Assembly: GCF_004784475.1 (NCBI RefSeq)
Contig: NZ_SRRT01000003.1
Span: 682,001-746,000 of the forward strand
Direction of reading: 5' to 3'
Length of the DNA stretch: 64,000 nt
Source of the DNA: Streptomyces bauhiniae
GTDB lineage: Bacteria > Actinomycetota > Actinomycetes > Streptomycetales > Streptomycetaceae
Under the pieces are notes generated by a model. It was not told the origin of the DNA. It made no database searches and saw only the letters and a list, made by a program, of their open reading frames with translations. The position numbers and the translations under genes were made by a program. Of the stretch, positions 44,774 through 53,814 are shown piece after piece (the stretch's first letter is position 1; every line of letters begins with the position of its first letter).

Positions 44774-45826
44774 CTACTTCCCCTTGGAGCCCTTGGCGCC
44801 GGCCTTGCCCGTGGCCTCGTGGCTGTCGTACTTCTCGTACGCGTCGACGATACGGCCCACCAGCTTGTGCCGGACGACGTCCTGGGAGGAGAGCCGGGAG
44901 AAGTGGACGTCCTCGACGCCCTCCAGGATGTCCTGCACCTGGCGCAGACCGCTCTTGGTGCCGCCGGGGAGGTCGACCTGGGTGACGTCACCGGTGATGA
45001 CGATCTTCGAGTCGAAGCCGAGGCGGGTCAGGAACATCTTCATCTGCTCGGGGCTCGTGTTCTGGGCCTCGTCCAGGATGATGAAGGCGTCGTTCAAGGT
45101 GCGGCCACGCATGTACGCCAGCGGGGCGACCTCGATCGTGCCCGCCGCCATCAGGCGGGGGATCGAGTCGGGGTCGAGCATGTCGTGCAGGGCGTCGTAG
45201 AGCGGGCGCAGGTACGGGTCGATCTTCTCGTACAGGGTTCCCGGGAGGAAGCCGAGGCGTTCGCCGGCCTCGACCGCGGGGCGGGTCAGGATGATGCGGT
45301 TGACCTGCTTGGACTGGAGCGCCTGTACGGCCTTCGCCATGGCGAGGTAGGTCTTGCCGGTACCGGCGGGGCCGATGCCGAAGACGATGGTGTGCTTGTC
45401 GATGGCGTCGACGTAGCGCTTCTGGTTCAGGGTCTTGGGGCGGATCGTGCGGCCGCGTGAGGACAGGATGTTCTGTGTCAGCACCTCGGCCGGGGTCTCG
45501 GGGCCGTCGCTGGTCCCGTTGTCGCTCGCCTTGAGCATGGCGATCGAGCGTTCCACGGCGTCCTCCGTCATCGGCTGCCCGGTGCGGAGCACCAGCATCA
45601 TCTCGTCGAACACGCGCTGGATCAGGGCGACTTCCGCCGGGTCGCCGACCGCGCTGATCTCGTTGCCCCGGACGTGGATGTCGGCCGCCGGGAAAGCCTT
45701 CTCGATCACGCGCAGGAGGGAGTCGCCGGAGCCCAGCACGGTCACCATCGGGTGCTGTGCGGGAACGCTGATCCGTGCTCTCGCCTGGTCCTGCGCGGAG
45801 GTGTGAGCTGTCGGTGTCTGAGTCAT
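44774..45826 (-). CDS. phoH: PhoH-like ATPase
   Basis: 350-residue PhoH-family P-loop ATPase, often fused or linked functionally to RNA processing. Walker A GPAGTGKTYLA (about residue 155-165), Walker B FIILDEAQNTS, and the N-terminal LRVIEKAFPAADIHVRGNEISAVGD single-stranded nucleic-acid-binding-like domain. First gene of the phoH-ybeY-CBS-mmcQ operon. The C-terminal ~15 residues are Lys/Gly-rich. Confidence 0.94.
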   Translation of the reverse strand: MTQTPTAHTSAQDQARARISVPAQHPMVTVLGSGDSLLRVIEKAFPAADIHVRGNEISAVGDPAEVALIQRVFDEMMLVLRTGQPMTEDAVERSIAMLKASDNGTSDGPETPAEVLTQNILSSRGRTIRPKTLNQKRYVDAIDKHTIVFGIGPAGTGKTYLAMAKAVQALQSKQVNRIILTRPAVEAGERLGFLPGTLYEKIDPYLRPLYDALHDMLDPDSIPRLMAAGTIEVAPLAYMRGRTLNDAFIILDEAQNTSPEQMKMFLTRLGFDSKIVITGDVTQVDLPGGTKSGLRQVQDILEGVEDVHFSRLSSQDVVRHKLVGRIVDAYEKYDSHEATGKAGAKGSKGK

Positions 45827-45972
45827 GGGCCGGCGCTGATGGCCTGCGATTCCTCCTCATCCCGGCCGCCCCCTACAGCGACCTCGGCCCCTCCAGCCTA
45901 CGCCGCTCCCCCGTCAACCCCGCAGCGGTTTTCACCCACAGGGGTGGCGGGTGGTGCCTGCGGGGCCCGCCC

Positions 45973-47124
45973 TTACGTGTTGCGGCCGAAGCCGATCGTC
46001 GGGACTGCTCGGCGGAGGGGCCAGGGGCGGTCGAGGTGGGTGGGGATCAGGGGGTCGAGGAAGGCGTAGCGGCGTAGGGCCGCCGGGTTCTGGGTGTCGA
46101 GGGACTGGACCCGGCGCCACCAGGCGCCGATCTCGGACCAGCCGGGGGCGGAGAGGGAGCCGCCGAATTCCTGGACGGAGAGGGCGGCGGTGAGGCCGGC
46201 GAGGGCGAGGCGGTCGGCGAGGGGCCAGCCGGCGAGGGTGCCGGTGACGAAGCCGGCCACGAAGACGTCCCCCGCGCCGGTGGGATCGAGGGCCTCCACC
46301 GCGATGGCGGGCACCTCGGCGGTCTCGCCGGTACGCCGGTCCACCGCGTACGCGCCCTCCGCGCCGAGGGTGACGACCGCGACCGGTACGTGCTCGGTGA
46401 GGGCGTGCGCGGCCGCCTTGGGGCAGGTGGAGCCGGTGTAGCGCATCGCCTCCTCCGCGTTGGGCAGGAACGCCTCGCAGTGCTCCAGGTCGGCCAGCCC
46501 GGCCAGGTCCCAGGCACCGGTGTCGTCCCAGCCGACGTCGGCGAAGATCCGGGTGCCCTTACGGGCGGCCTGCGCGATCCAGGGCGCCCGGCGCCCCGGC
46601 ATGAGCGAGGCGACGGCGGCACGGGCGGGCGGCGGGCAGTCCGGCGCGGGCTCCTCCGGGGGCGGCTCGTGGCCGTGGGAGATCATCGTGCGCTCCCCCT
46701 CGTACGCCATGGAGACGGTGACCGGCGAGTGCCAGCCGGGCACCGTGCGCGAGGGGGTGAGGTCGATGCCCTCGCCCCGCGCGAGCGCGTCCCAGCAGTA
46801 CTCCCCGTAGTGGTCGTCCCCGAAGGCCGCCGCCAGCGAGGTCCGCAGGCCGAGGCGGGCCAGCGCGGCGGCCATGTTGGCGACTCCGCCGGGGCTGGAG
46901 CCCATTCCGCGCGCCCAGGACTCGGTACCGCGCACGGGGGCGGTGTCCAGGCCGGTGAAAACGATGTCGAGGAAGACGGTGCCGGTGAGATAGACGTCCC
47001 AGGGCGGATCGCCGGGGGCGCGCAGCGCGGCGAGCGGGTCGACCTGGGCCTGGTGGCGCGCTGCCCGGGTGAGGTGCTCCGGGTCGCCTCCGGTTTCCTC
47101 TCCGGCGATCGCGTGGGACGGCAT
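45973..47124 (-). CDS. PfkB-family carbohydrate/nucleoside kinase
   Basis: 383-residue ribokinase-fold kinase. N-terminal GTVFLDIVFTGLDTAPVRG and SPGGVANMAAALARLGLR (substrate-binding GG), HGHEPPPEEP loop, and the catalytic signature DPTGAGDVFVAGFVTGTL with the general-base Asp. An N-terminal ~40-residue extension is atypical. GGGAG is 10 nt before the ATG. It lies downstream of gudD by 211 nt; it could phosphorylate a sugar acid or nucleoside, but the substrate cannot be assigned. Confidence 0.85.
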   Translation of the reverse strand: MPSHAIAGEETGGDPEHLTRAARHQAQVDPLAALRAPGDPPWDVYLTGTVFLDIVFTGLDTAPVRGTESWARGMGSSPGGVANMAAALARLGLRTSLAAAFGDDHYGEYCWDALARGEGIDLTPSRTVPGWHSPVTVSMAYEGERTMISHGHEPPPEEPAPDCPPPARAAVASLMPGRRAPWIAQAARKGTRIFADVGWDDTGAWDLAGLADLEHCEAFLPNAEEAMRYTGSTCPKAAAHALTEHVPVAVVTLGAEGAYAVDRRTGETAEVPAIAVEALDPTGAGDVFVAGFVTGTLAGWPLADRLALAGLTAALSVQEFGGSLSAPGWSEIGAWWRRVQSLDTQNPAALRRYAFLDPLIPTHLDRPWPLRRAVPTIGFGRNT

Positions 47125-47335
47125 CAGTGCGGGCTCCCTGACGTGGTACGGATCTGGCCAGTGTGCACCACTGACCGACCGGTGACCGAGGGTTCGGCGG
47201 CCGGAATCCGATGGTTACGGGGGCTCGCGGGGGCTCGGCGTGCGTCGAGCGGGGTTCCCCGGAGCCCGCCGCGACAGCCGGGGCCGGGCCCCTGAGGGAG
47301 CGCGCGTGATCCGTGTCCGTCGCGGGGGGCGCCGG

Positions 47336-48616
47336 TTACCAGCGCGGCACTGTCGGGATCTGCCAGCCGGGGTCCGCGACCCGCATCGCCGCGCTGTCGT
47401 CGCGGTCGCGGAAGGTGCCGTCGTCGTGGACCCAGCGGTGGTGGAGGCGGGCGAGGGCGTCGTGGTCGAGGTCAATGCCGAGGCCGGGGCGGTCGGAGAC
47501 GGTGACGTGGCCGGCGGTGAACGGTACGCGCTCGGTGAGGATGTCCTCGGTCTGCCACGGGTAGTGGGAGTCGCAGGCGTGGTGGAGGTTCGGCACGGTG
47601 GCCGCGACCTGGGTCATCGCGGCGAGGCTGATGCCGAGGTGGGTGTTGGAGTGCATGGACACCCCGACCCCGAAGGCGGCGCAGATCGCCGCGAGGTGCC
47701 CGGTGTTGCGCAGCCCGCCCCAGTAGTGGTGGTCGGAGAGCACCACCTGCACGGCGTCCCGGCCGAACGCCTCCTTGATCTCCCCGAACGTGGTCACGCA
47801 CATGTTGGTCGCCAGCGGCACCCCGGTCCGCGCGGCCACCTCGGCCATCGCGTCGGTGCCCAGCACCGGGTCCTCCAAGTACTCCAGCAGGTCGGCCAGT
47901 TCGTCCGCCACCTTCAGCGCGGTCGCGACCGACCACGCCCCGTTGGGATCGAGCCGCAGCGGCCGCCCGGGGAACGCCTCCGCGAGGGCCCGTACCGCCG
48001 CGACCTCCTCCTCCGGCGCGAAGACCCCGCCCTTGAGCTTGAAGGAGGAGAACCCGTGCCGCTCCGACAGCGCGCGGGCCTGCGCGACCACCCCGGCCGG
48101 GTCGAGCGCGGCACCCCACTCGTCCGCGTCCGCTCCGGGATGCGCGGCCCACTTGTAGAAGAGGTAGGCGCTGTACTCGACGGAGTCCCGCAGCTTCCCG
48201 CCCAGCAGCGCGTGCACGGGCAGCCCGAGCGCCCGCCCCTGCGCGTCCAGGCAGGCGACCTCGAAGGCGGAGAGCACGGACAGCCGGAGCTTGTCGGCGC
48301 TCTGCACCCCGCGCAGCCCGCCCGCGTCGACCGCGCCCCGCACCCGGCTCTCGTCCACCGCGAGGTCCAGGGAGAACAGCGCGTTCACATCCGTGACCGA
48401 GCGCCCGACGAGCCGGTCGGCCAGCGGGCGGGCCAGCTCCAGGTACTTGGTGTCGCCGTACGTCTCCCCCAGCCCCGTCGTCCCGCCCGCCGTGACCACC
48501 TCCACGATCAGCCGCGGGGTGTACGGCTGGTGCACGCCCTGGGTGTTGAGCAGCGGCGGGTCGGCCACCAGGACCGGGGTCAGCCGCACCTCGGTGACGG
48601 TCAGCTCCGGGATCAC
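47336..48616 (-). CDS. gudD: Glucarate dehydratase (enolase superfamily)
   Basis: 426-residue acid-sugar dehydratase: D-glucarate to 5-keto-4-deoxyglucarate. The N-terminal capping domain has LLNTQGVHQPYTPRLIVEV and GETYGDTKYLEL; the barrel has SFKLKGGVF with the catalytic Lys, RLDPNGAWSV and LEDPVLG metal ligands, TNMCVTTF, and the catalytic His in MHSNTHLG. Starts at GTG overlapping the kdgD stop (GTGA), so translation is coupled. Together with kdgD it makes 2-ketoglutarate semialdehyde. Confidence 0.9.
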   Translation of the reverse strand: MIPELTVTEVRLTPVLVADPPLLNTQGVHQPYTPRLIVEVVTAGGTTGLGETYGDTKYLELARPLADRLVGRSVTDVNALFSLDLAVDESRVRGAVDAGGLRGVQSADKLRLSVLSAFEVACLDAQGRALGLPVHALLGGKLRDSVEYSAYLFYKWAAHPGADADEWGAALDPAGVVAQARALSERHGFSSFKLKGGVFAPEEEVAAVRALAEAFPGRPLRLDPNGAWSVATALKVADELADLLEYLEDPVLGTDAMAEVAARTGVPLATNMCVTTFGEIKEAFGRDAVQVVLSDHHYWGGLRNTGHLAAICAAFGVGVSMHSNTHLGISLAAMTQVAATVPNLHHACDSHYPWQTEDILTERVPFTAGHVTVSDRPGLGIDLDHDALARLHHRWVHDDGTFRDRDDSAAMRVADPGWQIPTVPRW

Positions 48617-49554
48617 AGGGCGGCTCCCACGAGGTCGAGTCCGGCGGCGAGCAGGTCCTTCAGCGCGGCGAGGTCGGCGGCCGAGGGGTCGGCCAGGGGC
48701 GCCCGTACGGGTCCCACGCGCGCGCCCCTGAGCCGGGCGGCGGCCTTGACCAGGGAGACGGCGTATCCGGGGGCCCGGTCGCGGAGTTCGACGAAGGGGA
48801 CGTAGAAGCCGCGCAGCAGCAGGTCGGCCGTGTCGTCGTCCCCGGCGCGCAGCGCGGTGCGGAAGGCGCCGGCGATCTCGGGGGCGAAGGCGTGCACGGC
48901 GGAGGAGTACGCGGGCACGCCGACGGCGGTGTAGGCGCGGGCCTGGACCTCGGCGGTGGCGGCGCCGTTGAAGAACAGGAACCCCTCGGGCGCGGCCAGG
49001 GTGAGCCGCTGGAGCCGGTCGAGGTCGCTGTGCCCGTCCTTGAGCCCGATGACGTTGGGGATGCGGGCGATGTGCCGCAACGAGTCGACGGTGTACGCGA
49101 CTTGGTCCCGCTGGTAGGCGATGAGCGGAAGCCGGGTGCGGGCGGCGAGCCGGGTGAGCTGGGCGACGAGCCCGTCCTGCGGGGCGGCGACGAGGTAGTG
49201 CGGCAGCACCAGCAGGGCGTCCACCCCGGCCTCCTCCGCGATCCGGGCGAAGCGCGCGGCCTGCGCCCAGCCGTAGCCGGTGCCGGCGACGACGGGGACC
49301 CGTCCGGCCGCCTCCTCGACGGCGACGGTGACGACCTGGCGGTACTCGTCCTCGTCCAGGGAGAAGAACTCCCCGGTGCCGCAGGCGGGGAAGAGGGCGC
49401 CGGGGGCGGCGGCGAGGCGGTCGGCCACATGGGCGCGGCAGCCCTCGCGGTCGAGGGTGCCGTCCTCGTGGAAGGCGGTGAGCGGGAAGGAGAGCACGCC
49501 CGCTGCCATCCCCTCCCGCAGCCGCCGGGCCACGTCCTGCGGAGCGCCGCTCAC
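48613..49554 (-). CDS. kdgD: 5-dehydro-4-deoxyglucarate dehydratase
   Basis: 313-residue DHDPS-family aldolase: 5-dehydro-4-deoxyglucarate to 2-ketoglutarate semialdehyde + CO2 + water. FPLTAFHEDGTLD start region, GTGEFFSLDEDEY, Tyr147 in IAYQRD and the Schiff-base lysine K172 in VIGLKDGHSDLDRL are present. GTG 49554 is preferred because GAGGAG lies 9 nt upstream; an ATG at 49563 directly follows that site. First gene of the kdgD-gudD operon. The next pathway enzyme (2-ketoglutarate semialdehyde dehydrogenase) is not in the window. Confidence 0.88.
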   Translation of the reverse strand: MSGAPQDVARRLREGMAAGVLSFPLTAFHEDGTLDREGCRAHVADRLAAAPGALFPACGTGEFFSLDEDEYRQVVTVAVEEAAGRVPVVAGTGYGWAQAARFARIAEEAGVDALLVLPHYLVAAPQDGLVAQLTRLAARTRLPLIAYQRDQVAYTVDSLRHIARIPNVIGLKDGHSDLDRLQRLTLAAPEGFLFFNGAATAEVQARAYTAVGVPAYSSAVHAFAPEIAGAFRTALRAGDDDTADLLLRGFYVPFVELRDRAPGYAVSLVKAAARLRGARVGPVRAPLADPSAADLAALKDLLAAGLDLVGAAL

Positions 49555-49705
49555 CCGCACCATCTCCTCTTGTGAATGCCGTCCATGTATGAGAACAGAG
49601 GCTAGATACACCCATCAGGGCCGTCAATGGGGTGAGCCGTCCACGGACGGAGGGAGCGACCGGGAGCGAGTGGAAGCAGGCGGGCGCGGAGCGGGGGCGC
49701 GCAGC

Positions 49706-49743
49706 AAAGAGCCCCACCCCGCTGGGAAGCGGGATGGGGCTCT
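49706..49743 (-). terminator. Terminator directly after tRNA-like gene
   Basis: Outer 9-bp stem AGAGCCCCA / TGGGGCTCT, inner 6-bp CCCGCT / AGCGGG, loop GGGA; on the minus strand it continues TTTGC. It starts 7 nt past the tRNA-like element and has no poly-T on the plus side, so it terminates minus-strand transcription. Confidence 0.75.
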
Positions 49744-49749
49744 GTTCGG

Positions 49750-49819
49750 AGCGCCGGGCAGGCCTTGCACCTGCATTTCCCCGCAGGAAGCGGGGCGTCT
49801 TTCCTTGGACCACCAACGC
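49750..49819 (-). tRNA. Noncanonical tRNA-Gly(UCC)-like gene
   Basis: Minus-strand cloverleaf of 70 nt. Acceptor GCGTTGG/CCGGCGC (two G-U pairs), U8-G9, D-arm GTC/GAC with loop CAAGGAAA (A14, A15, G18G19, A21), anticodon stem CCCCG/CGGGG with loop CTTCCTG (U33, anticodon UCC), variable AAAT giving A15-U48, T-arm GCAGG/CCTGC with loop TGCAAGG (C56, A58 kept, T55 lost). Discriminator U73 and G1-C72, C2-G71, C35, C36 fit glycine identity; 3' end is UCCG, so CCA must be added. Odd features: C32-G38 can pair, position 37 is U, 3-bp D-stem, aberrant T-loop. A terminator follows at once. It may be a specialised, non-decoding tRNA. Confidence 0.6.
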
Positions 49820-50107
49820 ACTGTCCGCCACCGGGAGTTACGGCGACCGCGACGTGCACAACCATAGCGCATCCCGGAGTTCTGTGCGATCACCGTCCGA
49901 GCGTTCGAGCGCGAAATCAATCGTGCCTACCCGTCGCCGCACGGACCAAACGTGATAGTGATCTGAATCACATCGGCCCGGCTTCTTCTCGAAACCGCGT
50001 GCTTGATACAACTTGCTCGCGCGCTCCCGTCGAACAGACGGCCGTCGCCCTTCCCCCCTCTTTCACTCCCCGTCGAGCTGTCGCTCACGCCTGCCCTGGG
50101 AACGCCC
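49820..50107. other. Intergenic region between tRNA-like gene and MFS gene
   Basis: 288 nt with no convincing ORF. It must contain the promoters of the minus-strand tRNA-like gene and the plus-strand MFS gene. One Crp-like palindrome is visible (49958-49971); no clear sigma-70 pair was found by eye. Confidence 0.4.
49958..49971. promoter_or_regulatory. Crp-like palindrome GTGA-N6-TCAC
   Basis: GTGATCTGAATCAC matches the GTGA-N6-TCAC core bound by actinobacterial Crp. It lies ~137 nt upstream of the MFS start and ~139 nt from the tRNA-like gene. Confidence 0.45.
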
Positions 50108-51439
50108 GTGTTCGCCCCCCGCTCCATGCCCTGGCCCCTCGTCGCCCTTTTCACGGCCGGGTACCTCGCCTCGTATCTGCTGCCGACCACGGTCGGCCGT
50201 CTCGACAGCGCGCTGCCGCTGTCCGCCACCCAGGCCGGCGCCATCGGCAGTGCCCTGCTGCTGAGTTCGGCCTCGGCCGGGTTCACGCTCGCCGCCCGCG
50301 TGGACCGGTTCGGCGCCCGCGCGCTCGCCCGGCTGGGCATCGTCCTGGCCGTCCTCGGCTACGGTTCGGCCGCCCTCACCGGCTCCGTGCCCGCCGTGGT
50401 GCTGGGCGCGGTCGTCGGCGGGTTCGGCTCCGGCACGATGACGGCGGTCGCCGCGAGCGGCATCGCCGCCGGACGCGATCCGCACCGGGCCACCACGTCC
50501 GGGCTGCTCGTGGTCTCGGCGCTGGCAGGCGCGCTCTATCTGACGATCCCGCGTCTCGGTCCAGGGCACGGGCTGCCGCTCGGCGCGGTCGCGCTGACCG
50601 CGCTCGCGGTGTGGCCGTTCACCGGCCAACTGCCCGCCCGTACCGCCCCGGCGGCCGGCTCCGACGGCATACGCCGGCCGCTCCCCCACCGCCGGGCCGG
50701 GCTGCTGCTGGCCGCGACGATGCCCTGCTGGTCGCTGGCGCAGAACGCGCTGTGGGGCGTCAGCGGGCGCATCGGCCTCGGGCAGGCGCACCTCACCGAG
50801 ATCACGGTCGGCGCGGTGTTCGCCATAGCGCTGGGCGCCGGTCTGCTGGGCGTGGTCGGCGCGGGCGCCCTCGGCCCCCGGCTGGGCCGCGCGCTGCCGA
50901 TCGGTCTCGGTACGGCGCTGATCGCGGGCTGCATCGCGCTCAGCGCCTCCGCGACCGACCTGCCGTCCTTCGCGCTGGGCGAGATCGCGTGGAACCTCTG
51001 CTACCCGGTGGTGCTGTCCTACGTGATCAGCCTGGCCGCCGCGCTCGACAGCCGCGGCCGCTGGGCGGTCCTGGTCGGCTCCGCCGCCTCGCTGGGCACC
51101 GCCGCCGGACCGCTGACCGGCAGCCTGCTGTCCGCCCGCGCGGGGTTCCCGGCGATGGGCGAGGTGCTGGCGGCGATACTGCTGCTGGCGGCGGTGCCGA
51201 TGACCGCGGTCGCCCTGCGCACGGCTCCGCGCCGCCTGCGGGTGGTGGAGATCCCGATCGCGGCCGCCCCGCGCCCCGAGGTGTCCCTCCGGGACTTGGT
51301 CCCGGTCGGCGAGGTCCCGCCGGCTCCGTTCAAGGAGATCCTGGTCGGCGGGGCCACCGTCCGGGATCTGTCCGCCAAGGGCATCCCCGTCGTACAGATC
51401 CCCTTCACCGACACCTCCGGCGCGACCGTCCCCGCGTGA
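50108..51439 (+). CDS. MFS transporter, 12-TM type
   Basis: About 443 residues with roughly 12 TM helices: WPLVALFTAGYLASYLLPTTV, AGAIGSALLLSSASAGFTLAARV, FGARALARLGIVLAVLGYGSAAL and so on, without the DHA2 motifs. The C-terminal ~65 residues are hydrophilic (EIPIAAAPRPEVSLRDLVPVGEV...), an unusual cytoplasmic tail. GTG 50108 is used; an ATG at 50126 (PWPLV) is also possible. Substrate unknown. Convergent with adenosine deaminase with zero spacing. Confidence 0.78.
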   Translation: MFAPRSMPWPLVALFTAGYLASYLLPTTVGRLDSALPLSATQAGAIGSALLLSSASAGFTLAARVDRFGARALARLGIVLAVLGYGSAALTGSVPAVVLGAVVGGFGSGTMTAVAASGIAAGRDPHRATTSGLLVVSALAGALYLTIPRLGPGHGLPLGAVALTALAVWPFTGQLPARTAPAAGSDGIRRPLPHRRAGLLLAATMPCWSLAQNALWGVSGRIGLGQAHLTEITVGAVFAIALGAGLLGVVGAGALGPRLGRALPIGLGTALIAGCIALSASATDLPSFALGEIAWNLCYPVVLSYVISLAAALDSRGRWAVLVGSAASLGTAAGPLTGSLLSARAGFPAMGEVLAAILLLAAVPMTAVALRTAPRRLRVVEIPIAAAPRPEVSLRDLVPVGEVPPAPFKEILVGGATVRDLSAKGIPVVQIPFTDTSGATVPA

Positions 51440-52444
51440 CTACGCCCGCTCGCGCGGGAATTCGTACGCCTCGACCTCCGCCAGGTACCGCGCCCGGCGG
51501 GGTTCGTCGTCCTCCAGGAAGGAGGCGAGGAAGGAGTTGCGGGCCAGCTCGCGCAGCCGGTCCTCGGTGAGGCCGAGGGTCTGCTGGACGGCGGTGAAGT
51601 TGTCGCCCGCGTAGCCGCCGAAGTAGGCGGGGTCGTCGGAGTTCACCGTGCACATCAGCCCCGCCTCCAGCATCGCCGGCAGCGGGTGGTCGGCCAGCGT
51701 GTCGATGGTGCGCAGGCGGACGTTGGACAGCGGGCACAGCGTCAGCGGGACGCGCTCCCGGACCAGCCGCTCGACCAGCGCCGGGTCCTCCACGCAGCGC
51801 AGCCCGTGGTCGATCCGCTCCACCCCGAGCAGATCCAGGGCCTGGACGACGTACTCCGGCGGCCCCTCCTCACCGGCGTGCGCGACCCGGCGCAGGCCGA
51901 GCGCGGCGGCGGCGGCGTAGACCTCGCGGAACTTCACCGGCGGGTGGCCCACCTCGGCGGAGTCCAGTCCGACACCGGTGATCCGGTCCAGGTACGGCCC
52001 CGCGGCGTCCAGCGTGGCGAGCGCCGACTCGGCGGACTCGTCGCGCAGGAAGCACATGATCAGCTTGGTGGAGACGCCGTGGGTCTCCTCGCTGCGGCCC
52101 AGCGCCCGCCACAGCCCCTCGATCACGGTCCCCATCTCCACCCCGCGCGCGAGGTGGGCCTGCGGGTCGAAGAAGATCTCCGCGTGCCGCACACCCTGCG
52201 CGGCGGCGCGGGCCAGGTAGGCGTCGGCCAGCTCCTCGAAGTCCCGCTCGGTGCGCAGGACGGCCATCAGCTCGTAGTACAGGTTCAGGAACGACTGGAG
52301 GTCCTCGAACCGGTACGCGTGGCGCAGGGCCTCGGTGTCGGCGTAGGGCAGCTCGACGCCATTGCGCTCGGCCAGACGGAACGCAAGCTCCGGCTCCAGT
52401 GTGCCTTCGATGTGCAGGTGCAGTTCAGCTTTGGGGAGGGGCAT
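51440..52444 (-). CDS. add: Adenosine deaminase
   Basis: 334-residue zinc hydrolase converting (deoxy)adenosine to inosine. Zinc ligands H9 and H11 in ELHLHIEGTLEPE, HAGEEGPPEYV with the catalytic His/Glu block, DHGLRCVEDP, LTLCPLSNVRL and the Asp pair in NSDDPAYFGGY are intact. Purine salvage. Probably transcribed after rnz (29 nt). Adenine deaminase is a paralogous possibility but the motifs favour ADA. Confidence 0.92.
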   Translation of the reverse strand: MPLPKAELHLHIEGTLEPELAFRLAERNGVELPYADTEALRHAYRFEDLQSFLNLYYELMAVLRTERDFEELADAYLARAAAQGVRHAEIFFDPQAHLARGVEMGTVIEGLWRALGRSEETHGVSTKLIMCFLRDESAESALATLDAAGPYLDRITGVGLDSAEVGHPPVKFREVYAAAAALGLRRVAHAGEEGPPEYVVQALDLLGVERIDHGLRCVEDPALVERLVRERVPLTLCPLSNVRLRTIDTLADHPLPAMLEAGLMCTVNSDDPAYFGGYAGDNFTAVQQTLGLTEDRLRELARNSFLASFLEDDEPRRARYLAEVEAYEFPRERA

Positions 52445-52473
52445 CGAAGTATCGTACGCCCGCGTCCGGACGG

Positions 52474-53388
52474 TCAGCCGCGCTTGGGGAGCGGCACGCG
52501 GTCCAGGTCGCGGGCCACGGTCAGCTCGCCCTCGAAGCCGGCGGCGCGGGCTTGGCGCTCGAACTCGGCGGGGGATGAAGGACCCGAGTAGCGCTGGCTG
52601 AAGTGGGTGAGGACGAGGTGCCGCACCCCGGCGTCCCGCGCCACGGTCGCGGCCTGCCCGGCGGTCAGGTGGCCGTGCTCCTCGGCGAGCGTCACGTCCT
52701 CGTCCAGGAAGGTGGACTCGATGACGAGGAGGTCGCAGCCGTCGGCGAGGGCGTGCACACCGGGGCAGAGCCGGGTGTCCATGACGAACGCGAACCGCTG
52801 TCCGCGCCGCATCTCGCTGACCTCGGCCAGCTCGACCCCGCCCAGCGAGCCCTCCCGCTGGATACGGCCCACATCGGGGCCCGCGATGCCGTGCGCGGCG
52901 AGGCGGTCGGGCAGCATGCGGAGCCGGTCGGGCTCGACCAGCCGGTAGCCGTAGGACTCCACCGGGTGGGAGAGGCCGTACGCCTCCAGGGTGTAGGAGG
53001 GGGTGGTGGCGAGGGGGCCGTCGGTGTCGACCGGTGCCTCGGTGAGGTCGGCCGTCTCCCGGTAGGCGGTGGCGTACCGGAGGCGGTCGAAGAAGCGCTG
53101 GCCGGAGCGGGGGTAGTGCGCGGTGACCGGGTGCGGCACCCGGTCCAGGTTGATCCGCTGGATCACGCCGGCCAGGCCCAGGCTGTGGTCGCCGTGGAAG
53201 TGGGTGACGCAGATGCGGTTCAGGTCGTGCGCGGCGACCCCGGCGCGGAGCATCTGGCGCTGGGTGCCCTCGCCGGGGTCGAAGAGGATGCCCTCGCCGT
53301 CCCAGCGGAGCAGGTAGCCGTTGTGGTTGCGGTGCCGGGTGGGGACCTGGCTGGCGGTGCCGAGGACGACCAACTCGCGTACGGACAT
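52474..53388 (-). CDS. rnz: Ribonuclease Z
   Basis: 304-residue metallo-beta-lactamase-fold tRNA 3'-endonuclease. Residues ~60-67 [11 protein letters not shown] supply the HxHxDH metal site; [23 protein letters not shown] is the N-terminal signature; [10 protein letters not shown] and [10 protein letters not shown] provide further ligands; a flexible-arm-like insertion is present. It overlaps the operon HIT-rnz-add with only 4 nt to the HIT gene. Confidence 0.93.
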   Translation of the reverse strand: MSVRELVVLGTASQVPTRHRNHNGYLLRWDGEGILFDPGEGTQRQMLRAGVAAHDLNRICVTHFHGDHSLGLAGVIQRINLDRVPHPVTAHYPRSGQRFFDRLRYATAYRETADLTEAPVDTDGPLATTPSYTLEAYGLSHPVESYGYRLVEPDRLRMLPDRLAAHGIAGPDVGRIQREGSLGGVELAEVSEMRRGQRFAFVMDTRLCPGVHALADGCDLLVIESTFLDEDVTLAEEHGHLTAGQAATVARDAGVRHLVLTHFSQRYSGPSSPAEFERQARAAGFEGELTVARDLDRVPLPKRG

Positions 53389-53392
53389 GGGG

Positions 53393-53746
53393 TTATCCGG
53401 GGGGCCAGTTCAGGCCGCGGCCGCCCAGGACGTGGGCGTGGGCGTGCCAGACGGTCTGTCCGGCGCCGGTGCCTGTGTTGAAGACGGTGCGGTAGCTCTC
53501 CAACTGTTCGCCTTCGGCGACTCCGCGGGTCTCTGCGAGTACGTCTGCGGCTACCTGCGGTGCTTCGGCGGCGAGTTCTGCGGCGTTTTTGTAGTGGGCC
53601 TTGGGGATCACGAGGATGTGGGTCGGGGCTTGGGGGTTGATGTCCCTGAAGGCGAGGGTGGTGTCGGTTTCCCTCACCACGTCTGCGGGGATTTTGCCCG
53701 CGATGATGTTGCAGAAGAGGCAGTCTTCTTGGGGTTCGCCTGCCAT
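53393..53746 (-). CDS. HIT-family nucleotide hydrolase/transferase
   Basis: 117-residue histidine-triad protein: [16 protein letters not shown] start, [15 protein letters not shown], and the catalytic triad [12 protein letters not shown]. Probably hydrolyses AMP-lysine or similar adenylates. ATG 53746 is taken; an ATG 42 nt upstream (PKAKITGE...) would add 14 residues. Probably cotranscribed with rnz. Confidence 0.9.
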   Translation of the reverse strand: MAGEPQEDCLFCNIIAGKIPADVVRETDTTLAFRDINPQAPTHILVIPKAHYKNAAELAAEAPQVAADVLAETRGVAEGEQLESYRTVFNTGTGAGQTVWHAHAHVLGGRGLNWPPG

Positions 53747-53814
53747 TTCGTCCCGCTCACTTTCGCCGGTGATCTTTGCCTTCGGCATCCTAGTCGTTCG
53801 GGTGCGGCGTGCGT

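Noticed and set aside
49751..49819. tRNA on the plus strand
   Set aside because: The plus-strand fold lacks U33, 8-9 linker and a T-loop, and the terminator is oriented for the minus strand.
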